A stretch of DNA of 40,290 nt from positions 1 to 40,290 of the forward strand of contig CAAEMX010000045.1 of assembly GCA_900757185.1 (NCBI GenBank), read 5' to 3'. The notes under the pieces were generated by a model. The model worked only from the letters and a program-made list of their open reading frames with translations. It was not told the origin of the DNA and did no database searches. A program made the translations under genes and the position numbers. This stretch comes from an uncultured Collinsella sp. (lineage in GTDB: Bacteria; Actinomycetota; Coriobacteriia; Coriobacteriales; Coriobacteriaceae). Shown here piece by piece: positions 7,194-15,652 of the stretch. Position 1 is the stretch's first letter; every line of letters begins with the position of its first letter.

Positions 7194-8993
7194 TTACTCC
7201 TGCTCGGACTCCTCAGCCTGCTTACGGCTGCGGATGAGGTGCGCCACACCGATGCACAGCACCGCGCCACCAGCGATCCAGGTGAAGGTCACGCCGTTAA
7301 GACCGGTGAGCGGGAGGCCGGAGCCCTTCTGGTCGACAATGGTGAAGCTGAGCTTACCGGTAGAAGCGGTGGCCGTATTGTCTTTCACGACGCCATCAGC
7401 GGCTGTGACATTGGCAGAATTCGCCTCAGGAATTACATCAGAACGGTCTTGCTTAAGCGTGCCACGCGCAATGGTAAACGTAACACCTTTGGCAGCAGAG
7501 TTGTTGTAGCCGGGGGCAGGCTTGGTCTCCTTGAGGATATAGGTGCCCTCGTCAAGACCGATGACGTTGATCTTGCCGTCCTTGTCCGTCTTGAGCGTAA
7601 CCTTGTCAGTCTTCTCGTGCTTCACGCCCTTGGAGTCGATATATTTCTCTTCAACAGTATCGCCGTTTTTCTCTTGAAGCGTGAACTCGACCCCCTCAAG
7701 ACACTTAGTTTCTGCATCGCTACCGACCTTGATAACGTCGATGCCGTAGAAGTAGTCGTAGGCGGAGTGATCGACCGTGGTGCCGGTGCCAGTAGTGTGC
7801 GGGTTGTTGGAGTAGGTCAGTTTGACCTTGTTCTCCTGTGCTTTACCGAGCATGTCTGCCGAAATCTTCACAGGATCAAGCTTGGCCTTGTAATTCACAT
7901 AGACCTTCGAATCGCCGTTAACGGTAATAGTGTTGTTGTTGGAATCCTTGGCTTCTTTCAGATTATCGAAAGAGACGGACAGGGTATTCTTGCCGCCATC
8001 CGTACTGTAAGACACGGTGTAGGAATCGGAACTAACGGTGCTCTCGCCAATTTTAACCTCGACAACGGGCTTGTTGTCATTGCCAAGCTCTGGAGCCATC
8101 GTGAGAGGAAGCTCGTCCGTGAAGGTGTAGCTGTAACTAATGTACGTGTTGATGTTGCTCGCGACAGTACCGGCAAGCTGATACTCAACCAGCTGACCAG
8201 CAGCGGAGTCAGCCGCCTTGTTTGCAGCTTGGAAAACATTTTTGTTGTCGTCCGTAACCCATTTGCCGTCCTTGTCGTCCTTGACGGCCTTGGTGACATT
8301 GGGGACGTCCTTCTTGGGCTCCGCATTTACATCGGCGCCGCCGACGATGGTAAAGATCGGCGAGGTGTAAGCATCATCATTACCATCTTCCCCAGCAGTC
8401 TTACCAACCGACTTTGTCTCAAAGAGCCAGTAGCCCGCGTCAATTCCATCAAAGGTCCCTTTGGTGCCCTGCTTCGCGTCTTTCCACGTCAGTTTTTCAA
8501 GCGACTTAGCGATTTTGTCGAGTGTACTGTCGGCATCAACCTGAGCGTCCTTGCCAACATTGCTGCCCTTGTTTTCGTTAATGTACTTGGCCCATGCCTG
8601 AGCTCCAGCATCTGCGCCAGGCGCACCAGGAACACCGGCAAATTCCCCGGTCACAGCGTCCTTCACAGTATCAGATGCCCAGTCGATATCAGACAGCGTC
8701 TTATCGCCGTCCGCTTTCCAATCTCCTTCAGCGGTGCCATCGCGATCCGCATCAACCTTATCCTGTGTCACCGTGGCCTTGAAAATCTGGATGCCCTTAA
8801 ACGTGGTGTCGGCATAGGTGCTCTCAGTAATGGTTACGTTGCCGATCGTTGTCGCCGTCGGCACATAGCTTGTGACACTGCCGCCCTCAGCTGCAAACGC
8901 CATACTCACCGGGGCCATGACACCGCCGAAGCTCAGCGCTGCTGTGAGGCCGGCGGTTACTGCCAGGCGTGCGATGTTCTTGCTCATGCTCAT
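7194..8993 (-). CDS. LPLTG-anchored backbone-type pilin
   Basis: A 599-residue surface pilin. Order: signal peptide (1-35, MSMSKNIARL... ending AFAA), N-terminal domain, a pilin-type lysine motif VNAEPK (222-227, K227 the likely acceptor for the sortase linkage), a middle fimbrial isopeptide D2-type domain, a CnaB-like domain with an E-box (YILKET, E489, followed by PAPGY), then LPLTG (560-564), hydrophobic helix and RSRK tail. The start at 8993 is chosen for its GGAGGA ribosome site 8 nt upstream and because it begins the signal peptide; longer in-frame starts lack one. It is the last pilin gene before the terminator and is preceded by a 108-bp spacer with a small hairpin. Polymerisation by the class C sortase is inferred from family knowledge. 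Confidence 0.92.
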   Translation of the reverse strand: MSMSKNIARLAVTAGLTAALSFGGVMAPVSMAFAAEGGSVTSYVPTATTIGNVTITESTYADTTFKGIQIFKATVTQDKVDADRDGTAEGDWKADGDKTLSDIDWASDTVKDAVTGEFAGVPGAPGADAGAQAWAKYINENKGSNVGKDAQVDADSTLDKIAKSLEKLTWKDAKQGTKGTFDGIDAGYWLFETKSVGKTAGEDGNDDAYTSPIFTIVGGADVNAEPKKDVPNVTKAVKDDKDGKWVTDDNKNVFQAANKAADSAAGQLVEYQLAGTVASNINTYISYSYTFTDELPLTMAPELGNDNKPVVEVKIGESTVSSDSYTVSYSTDGGKNTLSVSFDNLKEAKDSNNNTITVNGDSKVYVNYKAKLDPVKISADMLGKAQENKVKLTYSNNPHTTGTGTTVDHSAYDYFYGIDVIKVGSDAETKCLEGVEFTLQEKNGDTVEEKYIDSKGVKHEKTDKVTLKTDKDGKINVIGLDEGTYILKETKPAPGYNNSAAKGVTFTIARGTLKQDRSDVIPEANSANVTAADGVVKDNTATASTGKLSFTIVDQKGSGLPLTGLNGVTFTWIAGGAVLCIGVAHLIRSRKQAEESEQE

Positions 8994-9076
8994 CTTCTTT
9001 TCCTCCGTTTTCCGTTTGATTCTCATTCGATCGGTCATCATCTGTCTGTGTCTTAGCATCTGCTTCGCTACGTCTC

Positions 9077-9095
9077 GCCCCGCTCTCTGTGGGGC
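9077..9095 (-). promoter_or_regulatory. Small hairpin between the two pilin genes
   Basis: GCCCC (9077-9081) pairs with GGGGC (9091-9095) in the spacer between the MPSTG pilin stop and the LPLTG pilin start. It could tune relative pilin levels; only a 5-bp stem, so the call is weak. Confidence 0.3.
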
Positions 9096-9101
9096 TGCTA
9101 G

Positions 9102-10772
9102 CTACTCTTTATGGCTGCCACCTCCCCGCTTGACCAGGAGCGCGACCACAATGAGCGCGGCTCCGGCGACCGCTGCGGCGGCCGCGGCGTACATTGCCAT
9201 ATCGCCAGTCGAGGGCATAAAGCCTCCGGTGGTAATACTAGGGGGTGTGCCGGTGGGCGCGTTGATGAGCGACGCCTCCAGGCTGCCCGTCGACCCGTCC
9301 GCGCTGTCGGCGCGCAGGGGCGACTCGGCCGTGATGGTGAGCTTGGGCTTGGCGGCGGCCACCTGGTCGACGTCCAGGCCCTCGGCCTTGACCGTCACGC
9401 AGCGCGTGCCCTCGAAGGCGGTGTAGCCCTTGGGCGCCTTGGGCTCGCAGACCTCCAGCTTGCCCGAGTCCACGCCCGAGACGGTCACGCGGCCGTCCTC
9501 GCCCGTGGTGACGGTGGCCTTGCCTTGCGCATCCCACGTGCCGTCGGCCGCTAGCGTGCGGCCGCGGTCGTCGGCGATGCTCAGGACCGCCCCGGGCAGC
9601 GGTTTGTCGCCGTCGCTGCCGCGCTTGGTGAGCGCGAGATCCCAGGTGTAGGCGCACGCATCGTCGCTCGGCGTGCGGGTGAAGCCGGCGTCGCCGGACT
9701 GGTCGGCAAAGGGAGAGCGCGGGTAGCGCAGGTAGACCTCGTTGGGGTTGCCCTTCGCGATGCCGTGGTTGCACGCGCTGTTGAGCGGCGCATTGTACAC
9801 GGCGACCACGCGGGCGCCCGCGGTAAAGGCGTCGGCCCCGCCGAGCGCGGCGATCAGGTCGCCGGTGCGCACGGTGAAGGTCTTGCCGTCCGCCGCTACC
9901 TTGGTGGCGCACTGGGCCGTGATGTCGGTCCAGCCCTTCGCGGCCTTAGTGCCGGCGCGTCCGTCCTTGCCGGCGGCGACGGCGTCGAAGCCGCCGTCCG
10001 CGCCCGTCGCCACGTACACATGCATGCTCTCGGCGACCTTGGAGGGGTCGAGCCCCGCGCCCATGGTGTCGACGAACTGCACCGTATAGGTGTCGTAGAC
10101 GGTAAGACCCGCCGGGACCGTGGCCGAGAGCCGCCAGTACAGGTCGTCGGCGACCGTGGCGTCGGCGGCCTTCTGCCATGCGGCGGTGCTGTCCTCCAGC
10201 ACGTGCTTGGCCACCTTGGGGGTCGCGGCCTTGGGCTTGACGGTGACGGCGCTGCCGCCGACCAGGGCCATGATCGGCGCGGTGCCGGCCTCGTTTTGGG
10301 AGATGGCGTCGTCTTTGGCGACGATGAGCCAGTAGCCACAGGACAGCTCGGCCGTCGTGCCCGCGTTAAGGGCCACGGACACGGCGCCAGAGCTCTGAAG
10401 GGAACGAGCGAGCTGTGCGCTCAGCGCGCTCGTAAGGTGGGAATCGGTGTTGAGCCACTCGGCAGCTTCCTGCGCGGTGGTCTGGGAATTGGGCATGCCG
10501 GCGCTGTGCAGCACGGGCAGCGCGGCGTCGCGCACGGCATCGCTTGCCCAGACAAGGTCGGTGGCGATCTTGGCGTCGTTGTCGTCATCGACGACGTTGG
10601 CGTCAAAGATCTGGTAGGCGTTGTAGCTGCTCGCCACGGTACCGCTCACCGTGATGGAACCGGTCGAGGTCGGCGCGGCCTGCGCGGATGCGGGGAACAC
10701 AACCGCGCAGGTGCCGATCAGGAGGGCAAGCAGCGCAAACAAGATCGGGAAGGAGCAAACTTTCTTATTCAC
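9102..10772 (-). CDS. MPSTG-anchored second backbone-type pilin
   Basis: A 556-residue LPxTG-family pilin. Seen: signal peptide (1-33, ending SAQAA), a pilin motif VTVKPK (176-181, K181), a D2-type isopeptide domain, a C-terminal CnaB-like domain with LEVCEPKAPKGY in the E-box position, then MPSTG (519-523), a long hydrophobic stretch and a KRGGG tail. The start is a GTG at 10772 with GGGAGG 8 nt upstream; a longer ATG-initiated frame would run back into the adhesin gene. With the GTG start it overlaps the adhesin stop by 8 nt, which implies translational coupling. The sorting motif differs from the other two proteins (Met in place of Leu at position 1). GC content is much higher than in the flanking pilin genes, suggesting a different origin or recombination. 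Confidence 0.9.
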   Translation of the reverse strand: MNKKVCSFPILFALLALLIGTCAVVFPASAQAAPTSTGSITVSGTVASSYNAYQIFDANVVDDDNDAKIATDLVWASDAVRDAALPVLHSAGMPNSQTTAQEAAEWLNTDSHLTSALSAQLARSLQSSGAVSVALNAGTTAELSCGYWLIVAKDDAISQNEAGTAPIMALVGGSAVTVKPKAATPKVAKHVLEDSTAAWQKAADATVADDLYWRLSATVPAGLTVYDTYTVQFVDTMGAGLDPSKVAESMHVYVATGADGGFDAVAAGKDGRAGTKAAKGWTDITAQCATKVAADGKTFTVRTGDLIAALGGADAFTAGARVVAVYNAPLNSACNHGIAKGNPNEVYLRYPRSPFADQSGDAGFTRTPSDDACAYTWDLALTKRGSDGDKPLPGAVLSIADDRGRTLAADGTWDAQGKATVTTGEDGRVTVSGVDSGKLEVCEPKAPKGYTAFEGTRCVTVKAEGLDVDQVAAAKPKLTITAESPLRADSADGSTGSLEASLINAPTGTPPSITTGGFMPSTGDMAMYAAAAAAVAGAALIVVALLVKRGGGSHKE

Positions 10773-13700
10773 GACGCTCGCCTCCCTTCGCATTCGCCTT
10801 GCGACGAATGTGCATCCAGGCCGCAGCAGCGCAAAGCACCGCCGCGCCGGCAAGGTACGTCAGAGTGACGCCCGACATACCAGAAAGGGGCAAAGAGGTG
10901 GAGTAGGTGTTGGTGAAGGTGGGGGTAGTGTCGGGAAACTCGTGGTCCTTATTATCGGTGTCTTTCCACGTACCGCCGGGGTCAACGGTTCCCTTCCTGT
11001 AGGTCACCGCACAGTCGATTCCTCCTTGGGTGTTATCCTTTGCCACAACCTTGAACCTATAGACCGACTGATCAAACTTGTAATGCGGATAGGTCGAGCT
11101 TTCGTACTTCTCGCGCACATAGTACGTGAAGGTCTTGGAACCATTGTTAAGGTCCGTGAGCTTATATGTCTTCGACTTGAAATCGACCGTGCTCGTCGCA
11201 TTAGCGTTTTTTTCAGTTTTGACATTCGCAGGATCAGGATTAATTGTTACCGTTTCCGGTTTGGTGAAGTTCGGGTCGTCCTCGTTCGCGAGTTCGAATG
11301 TGAACGCCTTCATCTCGCCACCATCAACCTTCTTGGTCACCTGAGGCGTCCAAGAGCCCTTGGGTTTGTATGCATTAGTAAAGGTCTTGTCGGTGTTGCC
11401 ATCGGTGATCTTAATGGAGACATCGCTACCGTTGTTCGGAGTAAACGTTTTCGCCTCATTATTTTTGAGATTAGTAACCCTTACATTCGTAACTAAATAG
11501 TAGATGTAATCAATATCCAGCACCGGCCGCTTTTCGGTTGTAGTTGTAAGCTCAATCTTGTAGATGGTCTGGTCGTAGTCCACGCCAGGGACGCGATCCG
11601 CAACGTTGCCGGGGTCCTCAACGAGGTAGTAGACGTTCGTTCCAGCGGAGTGGACCCTGCCCAAATCAAAGACAAAGTTACCTTCAGCGTCGTTCGTGGC
11701 CCCATCGTCATCGCCAACTATTGAACAGCCATTGAGCTGCAATTTGCCATCATCATTATTATTAAAGCTAGGGACACCACCGCTCTCGCCCGGCTCCAAG
11801 AGTTGGAACCTGAATTTTCCCGCATCATCCGCAGTAAGCGCGCGGCCTTCCAGTGCCTTAGTGCCGTTGAGCTTCATCTTGGGATACACGTTCACCTGCG
11901 TGGTGGAGCCAGCGATTACGTCGCCGTTGGTCATGACTCCGCCTCCGTGGATGTTGGAGCGGTTGCCCGTGATGAAGAGGGACGCAGCCGCAGTAGCAGC
12001 ATCCTTATCATACTGAATCGGCTCAGATTTAAGGCCAATCATGTACTTAGCTTGGGCGCCCTCGTACTTGCCGATAGACGTTGGTGTTTTGTCGATCGTG
12101 CCCGACCAATTGGCAGCTCCACCACCAAGCATCTGTCCCGTTACGGCAGCGATATACGGATTGTTTACCGAATTGGCAGAATCGTGAATTAAGAAAAGGT
12201 CCTCATGGCCGGCTGATTTAAAAGCTTCGGTTATTTCGCCGCCCCGATCATCCTCCTCATCGTAATCCCAGTCCTCGCTCTTGCCGTTGGAGCCGCCCGA
12301 TCGGTTATAACCACCGTCAGAATTACCGTCAGAATTACCGAAAATCGCGATGCCATTGGTATCGGTAATGGCAGTCTTACCAGTCGGGCAAGCGGCAAAC
12401 CCGCCGCCAAAGCCATTGGCATGATTGTTGGTAATCAGCGCGTTATATATCTTGAGGCTTGCCGGCTGAACGCTGTTGTCGCTGCTGCCCTGGACGAATA
12501 CGCCACCGCCGCCCCAGTCGTTGGTGGTATTGGTCGTATTGTTAGTGATGTAGGCTTTCTTGCCGCTCACATTAAATTCGCCAACTGTAGGCGCAGCGAT
12601 ACGGATGCCGCCACCCTCTGAGTTTTGCGCCACATTGCTGGCGATGATTCCACCATAAAACGCAAACCCGGAAAGAGGTTTATTCCAAGCGCCAGCATAA
12701 ACGCCGCCGCCAGCCTCGGCAGAGTAGTTGCCCGTGATGTAGCCGCCGCTAATAACCAGACCGCCTTTTTTCTGTCCCTGATTGTGGCTAAAGGCAGCAA
12801 TGCCGCCACCACCGTGACAACCGTTACCTTTGTGTCCTTCATCGGTATAGAACTGATATTTGTTGTTAGTAATGTAACCATTCGTAATGGTCACCATAGA
12901 GTCCTCAGCACAAATTCCCGCGCCATAACCGACTTCATTATCATTTGTACCGTTACCGGAGATAATACCGCCAACCATGTTTACCGTAGAATTCAGGGCA
13001 TAAACGCCGCCGCCACTGGGGGCATAGTTACCAGCGATTACGCCGTCAGAGATGTCAAGAGTTGAGTTCTCGACAGAAATACCCGCACCAGCGGCGCCCT
13101 CCGGACAATATCCGCCGCAGACATACCCGCCGTCCACGCTGATGGCCGAACTGCCCGCTGCGTACACCAAATTTTTGACACAGTTGTTTTTATCCTGCGT
13201 AATCATGCCGCTCTCAAGATTGAGGTGGCCACCGCTATTGATTACGATGAGCCTCAAGTCCTTTGAGCCTGAGCACGCCACGATGGCACCCTTGACATGA
13301 GCCTTATACGCCTTAAGAGTCTCGGTTGTACGGGTTCCGTTTGCGACCGATTCGGTTACGTAGTAGGTAAGGCCAGTCGGAATGCCATTGGAAGTATCGT
13401 ATTCCATTAAAGCGAGATTGCCGCATTTATTTGTTTGAGAAGTCGTAGTCTCTGTCGCGGCAACTTGCTGACCGTCCTTGACAGTCAACGTTGCGCCGCC
13501 GGTTATGTTGAATAGGGGCTGGCTCTGACTTGTATACTTAATTTTGCAGCCATTTAAATCCAGCGTGATATTGCTGCCGTCCTTGTTAAGCGCGATTGTC
13601 TCGCCGGTCTCGACATCATTCATAAGCTTGAAGCTAGCAACACCGCTTGCATTTGCCAGTTTTTTCAAGTCGTCAGCTGTTCGTATTTCAGTGGATGCCG

Positions 13701-14085
13701 TTTTAGTCTGCCCGCCTTCCGCAGCCAGCATTACGGCATTGCCATCCGACAACTCGCCATCTTCGGCCTGCAGCTTACCTTCAGGCTGACCCTGCTCAAC
13801 ACCATTTGAAGGGTCGGCTTCGTCGCCCTCGGTCTCGTCACTATTCTGGTTTTCGGTATCCCCGTTGTTGGTGTTTTCTACATCAGTAGACTCAGTTGAG
13901 GAACCCCCCCCCATCACAGTTTCCTCGGTAGGAGCTGCCTGGGCATCGTTGGCAATGGCCTGCGAGATCGGGGGCATGACGAGCGACAGTACCAGGCTCA
14001 AAACGGAGGCTCCGCACAAAACGCCTGCCAGTACACGGCGCGTCGCTTTTTTACTCTGCTTAGATTTGTCTGAATTCGCTTTCAT
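10765..14085 (-). CDS. Large LPLSG-anchored tip adhesin with beta-helix-like repeats
   Basis: A 1106-residue surface protein, first gene of the pilin operon and probably the tip or adhesin. Order: signal peptide (1-51), an acidic Ser/Thr/Asn/Glu-rich linker (about 55-125), a region of about 500 residues with repeated G-G-G-[VI]-x and ISGN/ITNN turns typical of right-handed parallel beta-helices (about 180-720), two FctA/Spy0128-like isopeptide domains (about 755-900 and 910-1055, FRFQL and FTFEL strands), then LPLSG (1065-1069), hydrophobic helix and HIRRK tail. The start has GGGGAGGAG upstream. Codons 58-61 include a nine-G tract (13904-13912) whose change by one base in either direction leads quickly to a stop. 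The stop codon overlaps the next pilin's GTG start. The ligand is unknown. Confidence 0.88.
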   Translation of the reverse strand: MKANSDKSKQSKKATRRVLAGVLCGASVLSLVLSLVMPPISQAIANDAQAAPTEETVMGGGSSTESTDVENTNNGDTENQNSDETEGDEADPSNGVEQGQPEGKLQAEDGELSDGNAVMLAAEGGQTKTASTEIRTADDLKKLANASGVASFKLMNDVETGETIALNKDGSNITLDLNGCKIKYTSQSQPLFNITGGATLTVKDGQQVAATETTTSQTNKCGNLALMEYDTSNGIPTGLTYYVTESVANGTRTTETLKAYKAHVKGAIVACSGSKDLRLIVINSGGHLNLESGMITQDKNNCVKNLVYAAGSSAISVDGGYVCGGYCPEGAAGAGISVENSTLDISDGVIAGNYAPSGGGVYALNSTVNMVGGIISGNGTNDNEVGYGAGICAEDSMVTITNGYITNNKYQFYTDEGHKGNGCHGGGGIAAFSHNQGQKKGGLVISGGYITGNYSAEAGGGVYAGAWNKPLSGFAFYGGIIASNVAQNSEGGGIRIAAPTVGEFNVSGKKAYITNNTTNTTNDWGGGGVFVQGSSDNSVQPASLKIYNALITNNHANGFGGGFAACPTGKTAITDTNGIAIFGNSDGNSDGGYNRSGGSNGKSEDWDYDEEDDRGGEITEAFKSAGHEDLFLIHDSANSVNNPYIAAVTGQMLGGGAANWSGTIDKTPTSIGKYEGAQAKYMIGLKSEPIQYDKDAATAAASLFITGNRSNIHGGGVMTNGDVIAGSTTQVNVYPKMKLNGTKALEGRALTADDAGKFRFQLLEPGESGGVPSFNNNDDGKLQLNGCSIVGDDDGATNDAEGNFVFDLGRVHSAGTNVYYLVEDPGNVADRVPGVDYDQTIYKIELTTTTEKRPVLDIDYIYYLVTNVRVTNLKNNEAKTFTPNNGSDVSIKITDGNTDKTFTNAYKPKGSWTPQVTKKVDGGEMKAFTFELANEDDPNFTKPETVTINPDPANVKTEKNANATSTVDFKSKTYKLTDLNNGSKTFTYYVREKYESSTYPHYKFDQSVYRFKVVAKDNTQGGIDCAVTYRKGTVDPGGTWKDTDNKDHEFPDTTPTFTNTYSTSLPLSGMSGVTLTYLAGAAVLCAAAAWMHIRRKANAKGGERRE
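13904..13912 (-). repeat. Nine-base poly-G tract in the adhesin coding region
   Basis: The coding strand reads ATG then eight further G before TTCC (nine G in total), encoding M58-G-G-G61. In the present length the frame is open. One extra G brings a TGA, and one fewer G a TAG, within about a dozen codons. Such tracts are classic slippage sites in phase-variable surface genes. Confidence 0.85.
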
Positions 14086-14541
14086 CGATGTCTCCTCCCC
14101 AAGAGACCGCGATCTTGCTCTTTCACCATCAAACTTGGGCGCGCAACCTATAATTGCTCGCGCTCGATATACATATTATTATTCTTTGTTTAAACAACGC
14201 AAGCCTAACAATGTCAATTTTACTTCGCGTTGCCTTAACTTCTTAACAATTATTCAAACTATGCATTGTTTTTCGAGGGTTAAATTTCGGAAAGATGCTG
14301 GTAAACTCGTTAGCAAATCTAGATAAATGACACTTTATCATTGTTTGTACAACATTTTGTTTTAACCCGCTCAATCTGTGAACGGTCAAAATTGCGCCGT
14401 GAATGGCAGTATATCTACCTGCAAATATTAGTTTTGAGCTAATTGGTCAATTACTACACAACCAGTGTGTGCCGACATGTTCAGACATCGACACTTGAAT
14501 GACATCGCATGTTACCGGCTGCAAATCTCCTCGCTACAAAA
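14086..14541 (-). promoter_or_regulatory. AT-rich upstream region of the pilin operon
   Basis: A 450-bp stretch without a credible gene and clearly AT-richer than its surroundings. It must hold the pilus promoter. ATTGTTT/TTGTTT words recur, and there is GTTTAAAC near 14189, but no -35/-10 pair is good enough to name. Its length and composition suit a strongly regulated surface-structure promoter. Confidence 0.45.
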
Positions 14542-14573
14542 AAGCGTTCCAACAATCGACTGTTGGAACGCTT
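14535..14573 (-). terminator. Intrinsic terminator after the HAD gene
   Basis: A perfect 13-bp stem (AAGCGTTCCAACA 14542-14554 with TGTTGGAACGCTT 14561-14573, 6-nt loop) is followed on the minus strand by a run of six T. It lies about 50 nt past the HAD gene stop. Confidence 0.88.
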
Positions 14574-14582
14574 GGAAAACCA

Positions 14583-14610
14583 CCACAAAGGCGCTCTGCC
14601 CTCTTTGTGG
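14583..14610. repeat. Family B palindromic repeat, partial copy
   Basis: CCACAAAG (14583-14590) and CTTTGTGG (14603-14610) flank a degenerate core. It matches the outer arms of the family B copies at 15540 and 17107 and lies 13 nt past the HAD stop, followed on the minus strand by TTTT. Confidence 0.7.
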
Positions 14611-14623
14611 CTGCCCCCAGGCG

Positions 14624-15445
14624 CTACAGAAGATGTTCCTCGATAAAGACCGCAATGCCGTCATTGTCGTTGCTGGCGGTTACAAAATCGGCGGCGGCGC
14701 GGGTGGCGGCGCTGCCGTTTGCCATGGCAACGCCCACGCCGGCGTCGGCCACCATGCAGGTGTCGTTATCGGCATCGCCAAACACGCAGATGTTCTGGAG
14801 CTCCATGCCGTTGAGCTCCGCCACACGCACAAGGCCGCGTGTCTTGGACACGCGCGGATCCATAAACTCGTAGAGCCGCTGCGTGGTTTGCAGAGCCGCC
14901 GCCTTAACAGTGTCATCAGCAAACGTCGACGCCCGCTCAATCACCCGCGGCATTACCTCGGGCGCCATGGTAAACATCACCTTGGGCTGCGGCTCGCGCA
15001 AAAACTCGGCAAAATCGACCACCTGGTAGGGCACGCCGTCGACGCGTGACAGGTGCTCGACGCACGCGTTGCTCTCGGGCACGTAGAACACGCCGTCTCG
15101 GGGACAGATGGGCGTCGCCGGAAGGTCCGCCATGTGCTTGCAGATGCGCGCGATAGTCTCGCCCGGCAGCGGATAGCTCAGCTCGTTGATGTCGTGCACG
15201 CGGTCGATGACCTCGGCGCCACCGCAGCCCACGAGCACGTCCACCAGGCCTTCGATGCCCCAGAGCTCGTACATGGCCTCGGTCGCGTGGGCGTCGCGCC
15301 CGGTGCACAGGCCAAAGAGCACACCGCGCTCGCGCAGGGCGCGGATCGCCGCCACGGTGCGCGGGGACACCGTGTGCTGGCTCGTGAGCAGCGTGCCGTC
15401 GATATCGCAGAACACGGCTTTGATATGGCTGAAGGTGGTGTCCAT
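14624..15445 (-). CDS. Cof-type HAD-IIB phosphatase
   Basis: A 273-residue cytoplasmic sugar-phosphate or nucleotide phosphatase of the HAD superfamily, Cof subfamily. Motifs: I, DIDGTLL (nucleophile Asp) near residue 14; II, LCTGR; III, the Lys in KTRGL; IV, GDADNDTCM near residue 225. The cap sits between motifs II and III as in class IIB. The start at 15445 gives a normal N terminus a few residues before motif I; an in-frame ATG at 15634 lies in repeat DNA and would add 63 non-homologous residues. The substrate cannot be predicted. It is flanked by family A and B repeats upstream and two hairpins downstream, so it is a single-gene unit. Confidence 0.9.
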   Translation of the reverse strand: MDTTFSHIKAVFCDIDGTLLTSQHTVSPRTVAAIRALRERGVLFGLCTGRDAHATEAMYELWGIEGLVDVLVGCGGAEVIDRVHDINELSYPLPGETIARICKHMADLPATPICPRDGVFYVPESNACVEHLSRVDGVPYQVVDFAEFLREPQPKVMFTMAPEVMPRVIERASTFADDTVKAAALQTTQRLYEFMDPRVSKTRGLVRVAELNGMELQNICVFGDADNDTCMVADAGVGVAMANGSAATRAAADFVTASNDNDGIAVFIEEHLL

Positions 15446-15539
15446 GGGGGCCTTTCTGGGTTGTGCGGCGGTGTGGGGTGTATTCGTGAACGGCGTACAT
15501 GGTATACCAAGGCTCAGGCGCGGCCCGCCAAAGCAAAAA

Positions 15540-15572
15540 CCACCACAAAGGTGCCTGGCCCCTTTGTGGTGG
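15540..15572. repeat. Family B palindromic repeat, perfect copy
   Basis: Arms CCACCACAAAGG (15540-15551) and CCTTTGTGGTGG (15561-15572) enclose TGCCTGGCC. The copy at 17107-17141 is identical across these 33 nt. It lies 15 nt left of family A copy 2 in the gap between the MFS gene and the HAD gene. Confidence 0.9.
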
Positions 15573-15587
15573 CCAGATCCACAGCGC

Positions 15588-15652
15588 AAACCATCACAAC
15601 ATTCGACGTTTTTCGGCAAAATCGCGATTTTCATCGAATGTTGTGATGGTTT
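15588..15652. repeat. Family A palindromic repeat, copy 2
   Basis: Arms AAACCATCACAACATTCGA (15588-15606) and TCGAATGTTGTGATGGTTT (15634-15652), with a 27-nt spacer in the same orientation as copy 1. The right arm ends at the base before the MFS stop codon, so it may act as the terminator or 3' protection hairpin of that gene. Confidence 0.92.

Noticed and set aside
11206..11212. Seven-T run in the adhesin gene as a second slippage tract
   Set aside because: Seven A/T bases are short and common in AT-rich coding DNA; far weaker than the G9 tract.
12315..12340. Tandem CCGTCAGAATTA repeat in the adhesin gene
   Set aside because: In frame (GNSD repeat) and a multiple of three, so length change would not switch the gene; ordinary low-complexity coding repeat.
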